From Chinchilla lanigera (taxonomy: Eukaryota; Chordata; Mammalia; Rodentia; Chinchillidae): 64,000 nt of DNA. Shown here in pieces: positions 46,301 to 52,337 of this stretch; position 1 is the first letter of the stretch; every line of letters starts with the position of its first letter. The DNA lies in contig NW_004955465.1 in the NCBI RefSeq assembly GCF_000276665.1, forward strand, positions 7,087,283-7,151,282, read 5' to 3'. Both the position numbers and the translations under genes were made by a program. Below the pieces are notes generated by a model. It was given only the letters and a program-made list of their open reading frames with translations. It made no database searches and was not told where the DNA came from.

Positions 46301-47932
46301 GCAGTGTTGCTGAAAAGTCCAAGTCTCAAGTCTCCTCTGAGATTTAAGGCAAACTCTTACTGTGAGTCCCTGTACACATGAAAAATTAAACATTTCCAGC
46401 ATTCAGTGGCAGAAGATAAACATTGCCATTCCAAAAGGAACAAACAGGAGGATAAAAAGCATTGGGACCAAAGCAAGTCCAATATCCAGCAGGGCAAACA
46501 TTAAGTCCTGTAGTTCCATGGAATACCTAAAGCAATGTGTGGTAAATTATGAGCTCTAACAGGCTTGTGTGACTCCACCCTTATGGTACTTCTGGTGGTT
46601 GTAGCTCCTAGGGCTTCTCTCTTGAGCCTGCTTTGCTCTTTCCTTGCAACTTTCCTCAGACAATCTGTGTTTCAGGTTTCTCCAACCTGCTGAGATCTCT
46701 ACTGCACTTTAGGTTTTTCACTTACAGCTTCACACACTGCCCTCTTAGGGGCACATTGCCTGGCCTCCCAGGCCTTTTGAAATCTGGGTGCAAGCCTTTT
46801 TAACTGCAGAACTCTTGTATTCTCCATGCATCTAAAACCAGGGGCATGTGGATGATGCCAAGGTCTTCTGCCACCTGCAGCAGTAGCCAGGCTTTCTGCT
46901 CTCTTGGCTGTAGGGGTTGAGTGCCTGGATTGGTAGGCACTCTGAATTCAGTTCTGAGTAACAAATTTTTGGCTGTTGCCACCATTCTGGAGCATGGCAC
47001 TCTGTGGTTTTATCCTTAAAACAGAGTCTTCCAACTTTGCAGTTTTGAGCCTGCAAAGGGTGGAGATTTGTTGCTTCTGTTGATGCCCCAAGGCCATCTT
47101 TTTGATTCCCTTGTTCCTCCTCAGCAATCAAGATCTCCTCAGCTCTCTCTTTGCAGTCCACACATTTACTGGTGTATTCCTTTTGTCCAAACTCACAATG
47201 TTTTAAATCATCCTGTTGGGCTCTTTGTTCTTGATTCTCAGCATAAATCTGGCTAAAAGCCTTCAACAATAGCCATGCCACCACTTCAACATTCGACTGC
47301 CTTGAAATTTCTTTTGCCAGATTAATCAGTCTGCCCACCTTAATCTCAGTCTTAGGCAAAGACTCTGGACACAAGCAAAATGCAGACAAACTTTCTGCCA
47401 AGCCATAATATACATCATATGGACTTCAACAACCAGTGCAGTTTTTTGCCCAGCAGAAACCTCCCAAACCTGGTCTTTACTAGCAAGATTTCTATCAGTC
47501 TTCTGGTCTTCTGAACTCTGATCAGAATCTCCCATACAGAACAGCCTAAGGCATTCAAGAACTTCTCTTTCAGGCAACATCTGTGAACCTTCCCATCCAC
47601 TTCCCACAAGCCATTTCCAAAGGCTCATGAACCACATGATCAGGTATAGTCACAGCAACAACCCCACTGCTGGTACCAAATCTGTCTTAGTTATTTTTTT
47701 CTCATTGCCTGAGGCTTTGGGGGTACTTCCAGACACAAATCATAACAAGTTAACATGTGTCAATTGAGTGTGTGGCCTAGGAAGAGCTTGTAGCATAAGA
47801 AGAGCTTGTGCCATGTTTTATTTCATGCTAATAATTTCTACTTACTCAGAATGATGCCAACTCTAATGTTGAGATTCGGTTTCAAATGTTTGGCACACTG
47901 GTCAACAGAAAAGCCAAAATCCTGTAATGGAT
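19226..47932 (-). CDS. LY86: LY86 (MD-1), exons 2-5 with stop codon; exon 1 not in window
   Basis: LY86 is a secreted ML-domain (MD-2-related lipid-recognition) glycoprotein. It binds CD180/RP105 on B cells, dendritic cells and macrophages and tunes TLR4/MD-2 responses to lipopolysaccharide. Four minus-strand exons (87, 129, 53 and 84 coding bases) are joined by introns of 2588, 22380 and 3386 bases, all with GT/AG ends. Phases chain as 1, 1, 0. With the one base supplied by exon 1 this gives 117 residues plus stop, equal to human residues 46-162 as I recall them. Visible landmarks are the segments [25 protein letters not shown] and [10 protein letters not shown], followed by a terminal VICS. 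Cysteines fall at human-equivalent 58, 102, 112, 154 and 161, and glycosylation sequons at 96 (NYS) and 156 (NAT). The frame is intact and introns are present, so this is a working gene and not a processed pseudogene. The intron-exon plan matches the paralogue LY96 (MD-2), which is the main alternative; sequence favours LY86. Confidence 0.95.
19375..20441. mobile_element. MER2-like Tigger transposon split by an L1
   Basis: The left terminus CAGTCAGCCCTGTATGCC and right end GGATACTGAGGGTCTGC form degenerate terminal inverted repeats beside TA dinucleotides (19373-19374, 20442-20443). The transposon occupies 19375 to about 19590 and about 20346-20441. It is a non-autonomous ancient DNA transposon with no coding capacity, and sits in LY86 intron 4 next to exon 5. 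Confidence 0.8.
19591..20345 (+). mobile_element. L1 3' fragment nested in the MER2-like element
   Basis: This is sense-oriented L1 ORF2 C-terminal region (GAGATGCAAATTAAAACAAC, GAATGGCCATCATCAAG) through the 3' UTR to an A-rich tail near 20310. The host MER2 sequence resumes at GCACCATTTTATATAAGG. Short ATACA-like sequence at both edges is compatible with a target duplication. Confidence 0.8.
20442..22290. other. LY86 intron 4, mostly unrecognised
   Basis: The part at 20443-20560 (ATTGAGTGCCACAAGGAGTT, GAGGAGCTTGTGGTC) looks like an ancient mammalian dispersed repeat also seen at about 22925-23040 and 43180-43240. A short CATCAT run is at 22149-22187. No other exon was seen. Confidence 0.4.
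22306..22509 (-). mobile_element. Young ID-like SINE containing the assembly gap
   Basis: The inverted SINE (TCTCCGGTACCGGGAACCGA to CCCCAGCCCC) has a perfect 15-bp target duplication GGGTTCTGCACTATG at 22291-22305 and 22510-22524. Its T-run (minus-strand A-tail) is interrupted by unknown bases. It lies in LY86 intron 4 near exon 4. Confidence 0.95.
22321..22420. other. Assembly gap of exactly 100 N
   Basis: A run of 100 N sits inside the poly-T tail of a SINE. A round 100 usually marks a gap of unknown size, so true length and coordinates beyond it may differ. Confidence 0.98.
22696..22748 (-). CDS. LY86: LY86 exon 4 (53 bp)
   Basis: The minus-strand acceptor is TTTTTCAG (AG at 22750-22749) and the donor is GTAAAG starting at 22695. 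The exon completes the Glu codon begun in exon 3 and reads [17 protein letters not shown], ending in phase 0. The first half is conserved with the human and mouse proteins as I recall them. The last residues (GFEIYE) differ from the recalled mammalian PQ ending. At 53 bases it is far below any ORF-length cut-off. A SINE that contains the assembly gap lies 187 bases downstream. Confidence 0.95.
22920..23040 (-). mobile_element. Ancient MIR-like dispersed repeat
   Basis: CATCCATTCATTCATTCATT, then GAACACCTACCATGTGACAG and GCACTGGGGG, is the usual layout of inverted mammalian-wide relics. The family is uncertain. Confidence 0.5.
23438..23512 (+). mobile_element. Old ID-like SINE
   Basis: CTTGGGGTACAGTTCAATGG (box A region), AGGCCCTGGCTTTCATTCCC (box B region), CGTATAAAAAA and a GGAA-rich tail. 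It is diverged. Confidence 0.7.
23971..24066 (+). mobile_element. MaLR LTR 5' fragment
   Basis: TTATGGTTTAGATCTAAAAA, TGTTCTCCCAAAGTCTCAT and GGTGATTGGATCATAAGGGT match the 5' end of MaLR LTRs. The 3' part is missing. Confidence 0.6.
24067..25884. other. LY86 intron 3 stretch
   Basis: Mostly unrecognised. Around 25815-25875 CCCAGCTGTCCTACTCACTA and GCTAAGTAATAGTG look like a plus-strand MIR core. Confidence 0.4.
25885..26275 (+). mobile_element. Old L1 3' fragment
   Basis: Sense-oriented L1 signature: CACTAGCCAAGATGTGGGAC, GGAAAATGGGTAGAACTAGA and TTATTCTCATATGTGG, followed by a purine-rich 3' UTR. Confidence 0.65.
27028..27113 (-). mobile_element. ID-like SINE
   Basis: Inverted copy reading GTAGTGTTGGGAATTGGCCT to TGAGCTACACCCCCAGCCCT. 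A 14-bp target duplication GAAATTGATTTTTA flanks it at 27014-27027 and 27114-27127. It ends in AGTGTTGGG, unlike the GGTACCGG type, so it is a different subfamily. Confidence 0.85.
27479..27557 (-). mobile_element. ID-like SINE
   Basis: Inverted copy: CTTGTGCTAGGGATGGAACC, CCTTGCACATGCTAAGCACA, TGAACTACAGCCCCAGCCCT. Similar CCTTATTT and CCTCATTT sequences flank it. Confidence 0.8.
27728..28740 (-). mobile_element. Old L1 with inverted 5' end, split by an LTR
   Basis: Antisense L1 3' end occupies 27728-27962 and about 28371-28570 (AACATAAATGTCCTCCAGGT). From about 28590 to 28740 the sequence is sense-oriented ORF2 (AATTAGTACAATTATGATGA, GTGATCCAACCATTGC). This is the layout left by twin-primed integration. 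An MaLR LTR at 27963-28370 later interrupted it. Confidence 0.6.
27963..28370 (-). mobile_element. MaLR/ORR1-type LTR nested in L1
   Basis: The inverted 3' end includes GGAGGAGAGGTTTATTTTGG and CTCACAGTTTATCAAGG. The right end is GGGGGGCACATCTAGGTATA and ACCACAACA. About 408 bases, near full length. Confidence 0.75.
28741..29889. other. LY86 intron 3, nothing recognised
   Basis: Overlapping short frames only. No conserved exon or repeat boundary was seen. Confidence 0.35.
29890..30307 (+). mobile_element. MST-like MaLR solo LTR, near full length
   Basis: Starts TGCTGTGGTTTGAACATGGT. Carries GGTGTTGAGGGGTGGTAGTG, GGATTAATGCCATCTCACAA and AACATGAGGCCCTCGCCAGA, with the 3' end TTTATAAGTCACCCAGCCTC and ATTATAGCAATAAAAAACAG. 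The 418-base length is typical of an MST LTR. It is antisense to LY86. Confidence 0.85.
30308..32125. other. LY86 intron 3, repeat-poor
   Basis: No repeat was recognised. The stretch 31080-31480 is AT-rich and non-repetitive by eye. The 106-codon plus frame at 31576-31896 and its minus shadows show no recognisable domain. Confidence 0.35.
32126..32220 (-). mobile_element. MIR SINE
   Basis: A very clear inverted MIR core: GATGAGGAAACAGAGGCTTA, then GAAAGGTTAAGTAACTTGCC and CAAGGCCACATAAG. Confidence 0.85.
32251..32432. mobile_element. MER5A-type hAT transposon
   Basis: Left end ATGGTTCTCAAAGTGTGACT, interior CTCCAGGTGATGCTGACG and right end GAGGGCCACTG. A short non-autonomous hAT-Charlie element. 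Confidence 0.7.
32433..34083. other. LY86 intron 3, nothing recognised
   Basis: Only short frames without recognised domains. No clear repeat boundary. Confidence 0.35.
34084..34457 (-). mobile_element. MaLR/ORR1-type LTR
   Basis: Inverted 3' end near CAAGCCTTTGAGATAATCAA and internal block GGCAAGGGTGTGGTGTGAAG. Inverted 5' end GGGCCTTTGGGGGATGTTAT. Confidence 0.65.
34458..35785. other. LY86 intron 3, nothing recognised
   Basis: The 87-codon plus frame at 35444-35707 has no recognised domain. No clear repeat was seen. Confidence 0.35.
35786..36102 (-). mobile_element. MaLR/ORR1-type LTR
   Basis: GAGGAGAGGTTTATTTTGGC at the left. Inverted 5' end CTTGGGGGACATCTAGATAT and ACCATAACA at the right. 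Confidence 0.75.
36226..36745. mobile_element. MER5A-type element split by another hAT-like element
   Basis: The outer element starts CAGTGGCTGTCAAACTTTAT and ends GGTCTGAGGACCACACTTGG. The inner segment at about 36272-36592 (GCAGTGGGCCAAATCCTGTT to CACAAGTCTCCTGACCCATG) matches a common hAT-type non-autonomous repeat whose family name I am not sure of. Confidence 0.6.
36860..37000 (+). mobile_element. MIR SINE
   Basis: The sense MIR core CAACCTTGGGTAAGCTACTC followed by AATTTCCTCTGTATA is visible. Confidence 0.55.
37001..38284. other. LY86 intron 3, nothing recognised
   Basis: No exon or clear repeat was seen. Confidence 0.35.
38285..39155 (+). mobile_element. MT-type MaLR LTR split by an L1
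   Basis: LTR parts lie at 38285-38583 (GGGAGGTGGTGGAACCCTCA, AGATAAGCCTTTCCTCCTTT) and about 39106-39155 (ATTATCTCAGATATTTTGTC, ACAGTGACAGTTAACACA). They join exactly where a 3' LTR end would be continuous. Confidence 0.75.
38584..39105 (-). mobile_element. L1 3' fragment nested in the LTR
   Basis: Antisense L1 3' UTR (TCCCTTGTGTGGAGGTGGTG, GTTTCTCGTATAAGAGAAAC) and ORF2 C-terminus (TTATCCATTCATCTGTTGAT). Same subfamily as 7611-8257. Confidence 0.8.
39156..40584. other. LY86 intron 3, nothing firm
   Basis: No exon seen. Around 40110-40195 the TTACTCTGTGTCAGC and GAGGAGTTCAAAGTG blocks suggest an ancient dispersed repeat. Confidence 0.35.
40585..41205 (+). mobile_element. Old L1 3' fragment
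   Basis: Sense-oriented L1 end: CACAATGGAATGTGATTCAT, AGAAACACATATACCACATG and AATAATGGTTACTAAAAGCA, continuing to TAATATGTAACTGCTGTG after the SINE at 40893-40984. Confidence 0.7.
40893..40984 (-). mobile_element. Young ID-like SINE nested in L1
   Basis: Inverted copy (CTCCGGTACTGGGAACCAAA to CCCCAGCCCC) with a perfect 14-bp target duplication AGTGGGATACCTAT at 40879-40892 and 40985-40998. Confidence 0.95.
41616..41640 (+). repeat. (CA)n microsatellite
   Basis: About ten CA units, then related ACATAC steps. Confidence 0.9.
41885..41955 (+). mobile_element. MIR 3' end
   Basis: AACTTGACACAGAGTAGGGA followed by CTTAGTTATTGTGG resembles the MIR 3' block. The GGAA repeat starts right after it. 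Confidence 0.4.
41955..42068 (+). repeat. GGAA/GAATG purine simple repeat
   Basis: Runs of GGAAG, GAATG and GGGAA units on the plus strand. The low-complexity tail of the minus-strand frame at 41943-42269 is only a translation of this repeat. Confidence 0.9.
42501..42592 (-). mobile_element. Young ID-like SINE
   Basis: Inverted copy (CCAGTACGGGGAATCGAACT to TCCCCAGGCC) with a perfect 16-bp target duplication CCCTCACTCACTCTGT at 42485-42500 and 42593-42608. Confidence 0.95.
42826..43170. mobile_element. MER2-like Tigger transposon, second copy
   Basis: CAGTCAGCCTATTTTTCTAT at the left, interior TGAACATGTGCAGACTCTTT and TTACATTGTATTAAGTATTA, then ATGGGAGGATGCGTGTAGGT, and a degenerate right end near GACCAACAAGGGATAA. 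About 345 bases, unlike the split copy at 19.4 kb. Confidence 0.75.
43419..44297 (-). mobile_element. L1 with inverted 5' end (twin-primed)
   Basis: Antisense L1 3' UTR runs from the T-run at 43419 to about 44080. From there to 44297 the sequence is sense ORF2 (AACATCATACTAAATGGTCA, AAAATTGAAAGC). Flanks share AACTCCTTTC (43409-43418) and AACTCTTTTC (44298-44307), 9 of 10 identical. A SINE at 43906-44008 lies inside. Confidence 0.75.
43906..44008 (-). mobile_element. ID-like SINE nested in L1
   Basis: Inverted copy: TTCCGGTACCGGGAATTGAA, GTGCGCTTGCCAGGCAGGCA, AGCTAAATCCCCAGCCCC. CTTCTTT-rich flanks form an approximate duplication. Confidence 0.9.
44940..45075 (-). mobile_element. MIR SINE near LY86 exon 3
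   Basis: Inverted MIR: CACAACATCCCTGTGAGACA, then GTTAAGTGAGGTTAAGC and GATAGAGCCAGGACTCTGGC. It starts 54 bases inside intron 3 from the exon 3 donor. Confidence 0.65.
45129..45257 (-). CDS. LY86: LY86 exon 3 (129 bp)
   Basis: The minus-strand acceptor is TCTTTCCTTTTAG (AG at 45259-45258) and the donor is GTAAGCC starting at 45128. The exon completes the Arg codon from exon 2 and reads [20 protein letters not shown], then [20 protein letters not shown], and ends one base into the next codon. It carries the disulfide pair equivalent to human Cys102-Cys112 and the NYS sequon at position 96. The overlapping minus-strand frame at 45094-45279 is this exon read through both splice sites. Confidence 0.97.
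45835..47747 (-). mobile_element. MaLR provirus in LY86 intron 2, sense orientation
   Basis: A 3' LTR (45835-46210), an internal region (46211-47682) and a heavily deleted 5' LTR (47683-47747) share the same minus orientation as LY86. Five-base flanks AATTA (45830-45834) and AGTTA (47748-47752) look like a target duplication. A purine-rich GGGGTGGAG precedes the 3' LTR and TTGGTACCAGCAGTGGG follows the 5' LTR, as expected for a polypurine tract and primer-binding region. MaLR elements lack env and usually pol. This one fills most of the intron, about 98 bases downstream of exon 2 and 577 bases upstream of exon 3. Confidence 0.8.
46832..47637 (-). pseudogene. MaLR internal gag-like frame, frameshifted
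   Basis: Two overlapping minus-strand frames (47637-47326 and 47401-46832, the latter 189 codons) cover the MaLR internal region, and the shift between them is near 47400. I recognise no zinc knuckle or enzymatic domain. Gag-like origin is inferred from position between LTR and polypurine tract. No protein product is claimed. Confidence 0.5.
47846..47932 (-). CDS. LY86: LY86 exon 2 (87 bp)
   Basis: On the minus strand the acceptor TCCTCTTGGCAG (AG at 47934-47933) precedes the exon, and the donor GTAAG (47845-47841) follows it. The exon starts in phase 1: its first two bases complete an Asp codon begun in exon 1. It reads [12 protein letters not shown], then [16 protein letters not shown], and ends with the first base of an Arg codon. 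In the MD-1 fold this is the first beta-sheet region, and its cysteine corresponds to human Cys58. An AT-rich inverted repeat lies about 70 bases upstream of the acceptor. Confidence 0.95.
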
Positions 47933-47998
47933 CTGCCAAGAGGAAACAACAGATTCACTGCGAGTGCATTGCACATTCTGAAAATTCATATTCAAAAT

Positions 47999-48058
47999 TT
48001 ATAATTATATTAATTATATTAATATAATTATTAATATAATTATATTAATTATATTAAT
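47999..48058. repeat. AT-rich inverted/direct repeat
   Basis: Twelve-base arms AATTATATTAAT (48012-48023) and ATTAATATAATT (48030-48041) are exact reverse complements with a 6-base spacer. The motif also recurs directly on both sides. It lies in intron 1 about 67 bases from exon 2. Confidence 0.9.
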
Positions 48059-48084
48059 ACACTAGTCACTAAAATTTATTCAAA

Positions 48085-48235
48085 TCACTGGGCATGGTGA
48101 AACATGCCTGTAATTACAGCACTCGGGAGGCTGAGGTAGAAGAATCATTGTGAGTTTGAGACTAGCCTGGGCTACAAAGTGAGTTCAAGTCCAGCCTGAA
48201 CTGCATAGGGAGACTATGTTTCAAAAAGACAAAAA
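48085..48235 (+). mobile_element. B1-type SINE
   Basis: 7SL-derived order: CTGGGCATGGTGAAACATGC, GAGGCTGAGGTAGAAGAATC, GGGCTACAAAGTGAGTTC, then an A-tail. A 14-bp target duplication AAAATTTATTCAAA flanks it at 48071-48084 and 48236-48249. Confidence 0.93.
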
Positions 48236-48265
48236 AAAATTTATTCAAAACATATTGCTCAATAC

Positions 48266-48457
48266 TTTTTTCTACTGGGGATTGAGCCCAGAGGTTTTAC
48301 AATGAGCTATGTCTCCAGCCCTTTTTATACTTTTATTTTTGAGACAAGTTCTCATCAAGTCTCTAAGTTGCCCAGGCTGGGCTTGAATTTGTGATCTACC
48401 TTCCTCAGCCTTACAGAGTGCTGGTATTATAGCCGTGCACAAACATGTCCGGCTTTT
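48266..48457 (-). mobile_element. B1+ID composite SINE
   Basis: Left part is an inverted ID-like unit (CTACTGGGGATTGAGCCCAG, TGTCTCCAGCCC). Right part is an inverted B1-like unit (TGAGACAAGTTCTCATCAAG, GCCCAGGCTGGGCTTGAATT). A similar composite is at 52338-52543. Fused B1 and ID units are known from squirrel-related rodents and dormice. Confidence 0.75.
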
Positions 48458-48610
48458 AAAAAACTTTTAAGTCGGTAATGTTTTCACCAGCTCCTCCAAG
48501 TCTCTCCAAAATCAACATCACATTCACTTTTACAGCTTGTCACTGTCAATTGTTCAGTGACATATTCGTTTTGATAACAGTGTCTCAATCCATTGAGCGA
48601 GCACTGTCTT

Positions 48611-49375
48611 TTTTTTTTATTTTAAAAACAAAAGGAGGGAAACATTAACAGACAGACAACATTTTACAAAATAGCCAAAGAACAGTACAGGCAACACGGA
48701 GTTACAAACAAAGTGGTAGGGAATTAACAATGCTTGTTGTATTACATATTGATATCTTCAAAGTGGTTTCTCATGAAAACAGATATAGACATGTGATACT
48801 AATCAACCAAGGACTCATTGACAGTTTCTTTCGGCAAAGAAATACAAGACAGTAGAATAGCCATGTTAACTATCCTGCATATACATACAAACAAAATTTC
48901 TCCTTCTATCCCTTTTCTTTTCCCACATCCCAGTTGCCCTTTACCCTTGAGTGCTTTCTTATCATTTCACAATGTCCATCATACCTCCTAGTTTAAATTA
49001 ATTCTTTCAGGTTTTACACTAGTGAAACAATGTGGTGCTTGAATATGTATGTTTGATTTATTTCACTTATGAGTGTGGTCTCTAGTTGTAACCATTTACC
49101 TATAAAAGCCTCGAGTTTATCTTTCTTTACAACTGAGTAATATTCCATTATATAAAAGTACCACAATTTTCTTATCCAGTCCTCAGTGGATGGCCATTTG
49201 AGTTGCTTCCACATTTTAGCAATTACAAATTGTGCTGCTATGAACATAGGTGCACATATATCACTGTGATATGATGCTTTTAGATCTTCTGGGAAAATAC
49301 CCAGCAGGGGGATAGCTGGGTTGAATGGGACCCAAAAATGGGCAGCTGATATGAATACACACTTCTCAGACAAAT
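48611..49375 (-). mobile_element. L1 with inverted 5' end (twin-primed)
   Basis: Antisense 3' UTR and ORF2 C-terminus (minus-frame residues NPAIPLLGIFPEDL, IEYMEYYS-like end region) run to about 49330. The last 45 bases (AAATGGGCAGCTGATATGAA) are sense ORF2. Target duplication: GAGCACTGTCTT (48599-48610) and GAGCACTGTGTCTT (49376-49389). The 138-codon minus frame at 49014-49430 reads across the inversion. Confidence 0.85.
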
Positions 49376-49430
49376 GAGCACTGTGTCTTGATGGGTGTAT
49401 TATATTGTCACTTGCCAATACATTTATCAT

Positions 49431-50221
49431 TCAAATTTCATCATTTAAAATTTATTTTCTTATTACTTGAAATCTTTAGCTCTAGAAATTTTGGCTTTAA
49501 AGTTTCTCATTAATTTGACAGACATTTCATAAAGTATTTATTATTATAATTCAAGCAGAGGGAGTAATATGAAGATTTTCAAAGTTGAGATCATCCAGTG
49601 TAATTCTGTTTCATCCTATCACTTCCCATCCCATTTGATACAATAATTTTTCCAAATATTCTACACTTTACAGGATATTGTGTTAGCTTTTCTAGGGAAT
49701 GTAAAGGTAATACACCTTACATATAACTTCTGCTCATTCAAATGCTCCAGTGGCTCATCTATGTCTCCCAGGAAAGTCTAGAAATGTTCTCCTGTCTCCT
49801 TCCTACACTCCACATCACAAATTCATCCTCTGCTCCACGAAAGCCCGGGAAATGCTTGATTTTTCTGTGTTCTTTCTCCCATTCCAGGTGGTCTGAGTCC
49901 TTGTAGCTGTTGTTAAATGCTTAGGTCGTGCTCATTTCAAACTTTTGTGAAGGTGTCTCTAATAGTTCTGGAAATACCCTTTTGCTTCTCTGAATTCTTA
50001 AAGCAATTGTGCCTGAAATGCTTTTCTTAAGTGCACAAATGTATATTGCTTTGTACTTTGCTACGTGACTCACACCACAACACTTAGACTAAACATGGAA
50101 CTCCTTAAAGGCAGTAACCAGTTTTCTGCATTTTCTTTTGGTTTGTTTTGTTTTCCATTTCCTTTTTCATTATGTTTCCCATGGGGCCCAAAACAAGATA
50201 GTTAATTTTTTCCACTCTGTT
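49431..50221. other. LY86 intron 1, nothing firm
   Basis: The stretch 49790-50130 has L2-like blocks (GAACTCCTTAAAGGCAGTAA) but is too diverged to call. No exon seen. Confidence 0.35.
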
Positions 50222-50870
50222 TTTTTCAGTTGGTGCATAGTTGTACACATTCATGGCATATAGTATGATATTTCAACACATATGTACAATGTGCAATGAT
50301 CAACTCAGGCTCATCAACATATCTGTCACCTCAAACATTTATCTTTTTTATTTTTACTGAAAATATTCAAAATCCTCTCCTTTAGCTATTTTGAAATTTA
50401 CCACCCCACTGTGCTACAGCAACTAGAATTTAATCTTTCTCACTGTGTTTTCTGTTAATAGACAGTTTTCCTTCCTCTTCCTCTTCTCCTTCTTAGCCTC
50501 TGGCAACCAGTATTATATTCTCTACTTTTATGAGGTCAAAAAAGTATGAGGTCTATTTAGCTTCAATGCATGAGTGAGAACACACAGTATTAGTCTTCTT
50601 GTGTTTGGTTTATTTCACTTACATAATGTCCTCCTGGCATATTCACATTGCTGAAAATAAAAAAGTTCACCATTTTTGGTAACCAACAGAGCACAGGTAT
50701 CTTCACACATACAAATTTCATTTGTTTTGGATATATACACAATAGTGGATAGCTGATTATAGAGTGGGTCTCCTTTTAGTCTTTTCAAGAAGCTCCACAG
50801 TGTTACCCATAGCGGTGATACTAATTTTCATTCCCAGCAATAGTCTATAAGAATTCTCATTTGAAGAGAG
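50222..50870 (-). mobile_element. Old L1 3' fragment
   Basis: Antisense L1: TTGGTGCATAGTTGTACACA, TTAGCCTCTGGCAACCAGTA, TTTATTTCACTTACATAATG and GGATATATACACAATAGTGG. Confidence 0.75.
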
Positions 50871-50934
50871 TTGAGTGAAAATCTTTCTTCTACTAGTACT
50901 GACATATACACTACATAAGATTCTTTTTCTTAAT

Positions 50935-51005
50935 CCTTCAGACTCCCTGGCACCCAGCACAGTCAGACACATAGTATGCACTTCATAATGAATGGATGAA
51001 TGAGC
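50935..51005 (+). mobile_element. MIR 3' end
   Basis: GCACCCAGCACAGTCAGACA and CATAGTATGCACTTCATAAT, then GAATGGATGAATGAG. Confidence 0.6.
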
Positions 51006-51559
51006 CATCTATTAAGCTGTCCATTTCTAAGCTCCAAATCCAGCCTTCTGTACCCTGCTTTGTGGAGCCACACTCTTTGCAATCGTATTTCTTCTCTGCC
51101 ATCTGCTAGTCAGGGTGCTAGAGAGAGATGGAGGCTACAGCCAGAGCACAGACTTGTCTTTGTGTACTTGGTGAGAATGTTGCTGATAATGGTTGCCATC
51201 CTGGTGACGGCAATTACTCCCAATGTCCAGATATGTTCTGTACTTTCCCAGAATCAGCTGGGTGTGCGTGGATAGCTGAAATGTTACCCTGTACTCTGCA
51301 GTCTGTCTCAGCCCCACACGGTCCTTTTTTCCAGGATTACGGCTTCTAATAACCCCAACCTCTGCTTTTTTGTTTTCCCAGCCCTTAGGGCGGTAGCTAC
51401 TTCCTCATTGTCTTTTTCTCTTCTCTCTTTTGGTTCTCTGACAATTGATTAATCAATTCCCTATGTTAAATTCTTTCTTCAAAATAACTGATATGGTCTT
51501 TGTTTTTCAGGCCAGATCCAGCCTGGTAGAATAAAGAGTAATCTTCAAAGATAGGCTTG

Positions 51560-51665
51560 ACTTTTCCTTATTTTACTGAGGGGGAAATACAGACTCAGAA
51601 ATGTTGTGTTAACTTCTCCAGATCCCAGCTCTAGAAATGTGAGAGTCAGTATCCAAACCCAGCAT
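51560..51665 (-). mobile_element. MIR SINE
   Basis: Inverted MIR: TTACTGAGGGGGAAATACAG, ACTCAGAAATGTTGTGTTAA and AGAGTCAGTATCCAAACCCA. Confidence 0.6.
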
Positions 51666-52337
51666 TAAAAGCAAGCGAGCAAACAACCAGATATGTTACT
51701 GCTTAGAACTGTGCAGGGATACTCAAAAGGTAGAGTCTCAAGTACACATGTTAGTTGTTGGATTTGTAAGATTTCTCGGCATAATCTCTGCACAGGATTA
51801 TGGCACCGCGTAGGGTAGTTCCATTTCATAAGTTTAGCTATGAGGTCCCCTTTGCCAACAATAGTTTTGCAGTTTTATCAATTTTATCCTACTGCTGAGC
51901 AGAAGACACATCGAAGCCCATGGTATTTGCCATGGAAATGAGCACTGGGTAATTCCAGCCTTGCAAATATAATAAGGACTGCAACTTTATTTGATTAAAA
52001 CCCTTCGGATTGGATTATTAATTTGCCTTGGGGAAAACGTCCTTTTTTCCTGTGTTCATTTGACTCTTTCCATAACATTTTTTGCATTCCCAGGGCTTCT
52101 TCCAGCCTAGAAAACAGATGGGGGCAAGATTTGGAGACAACTATTCTTAGTGCATAACTGGCACTCAGTCTTGAAAAAACAGGGGACAACTAATGGATGT
52201 TTAGGAAGATGAAATCTCAAAACTGTGGATTAAGTTACCATCTGAGGCAAAAGGAGAAAAAAGCTGAGTACATTTTCCTAATCAGCAGTTACAGAATTCT
52301 ATTCCCTCTACAATATATATTTATATAAATGTATATA

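Noticed and set aside
46832..47401. 189-codon minus-strand ORF, the longest in the window, as a cellular gene
   Set aside because: It lies between an LTR and a primer-binding-like site of a MaLR element, and has no splice partners or cellular domain.
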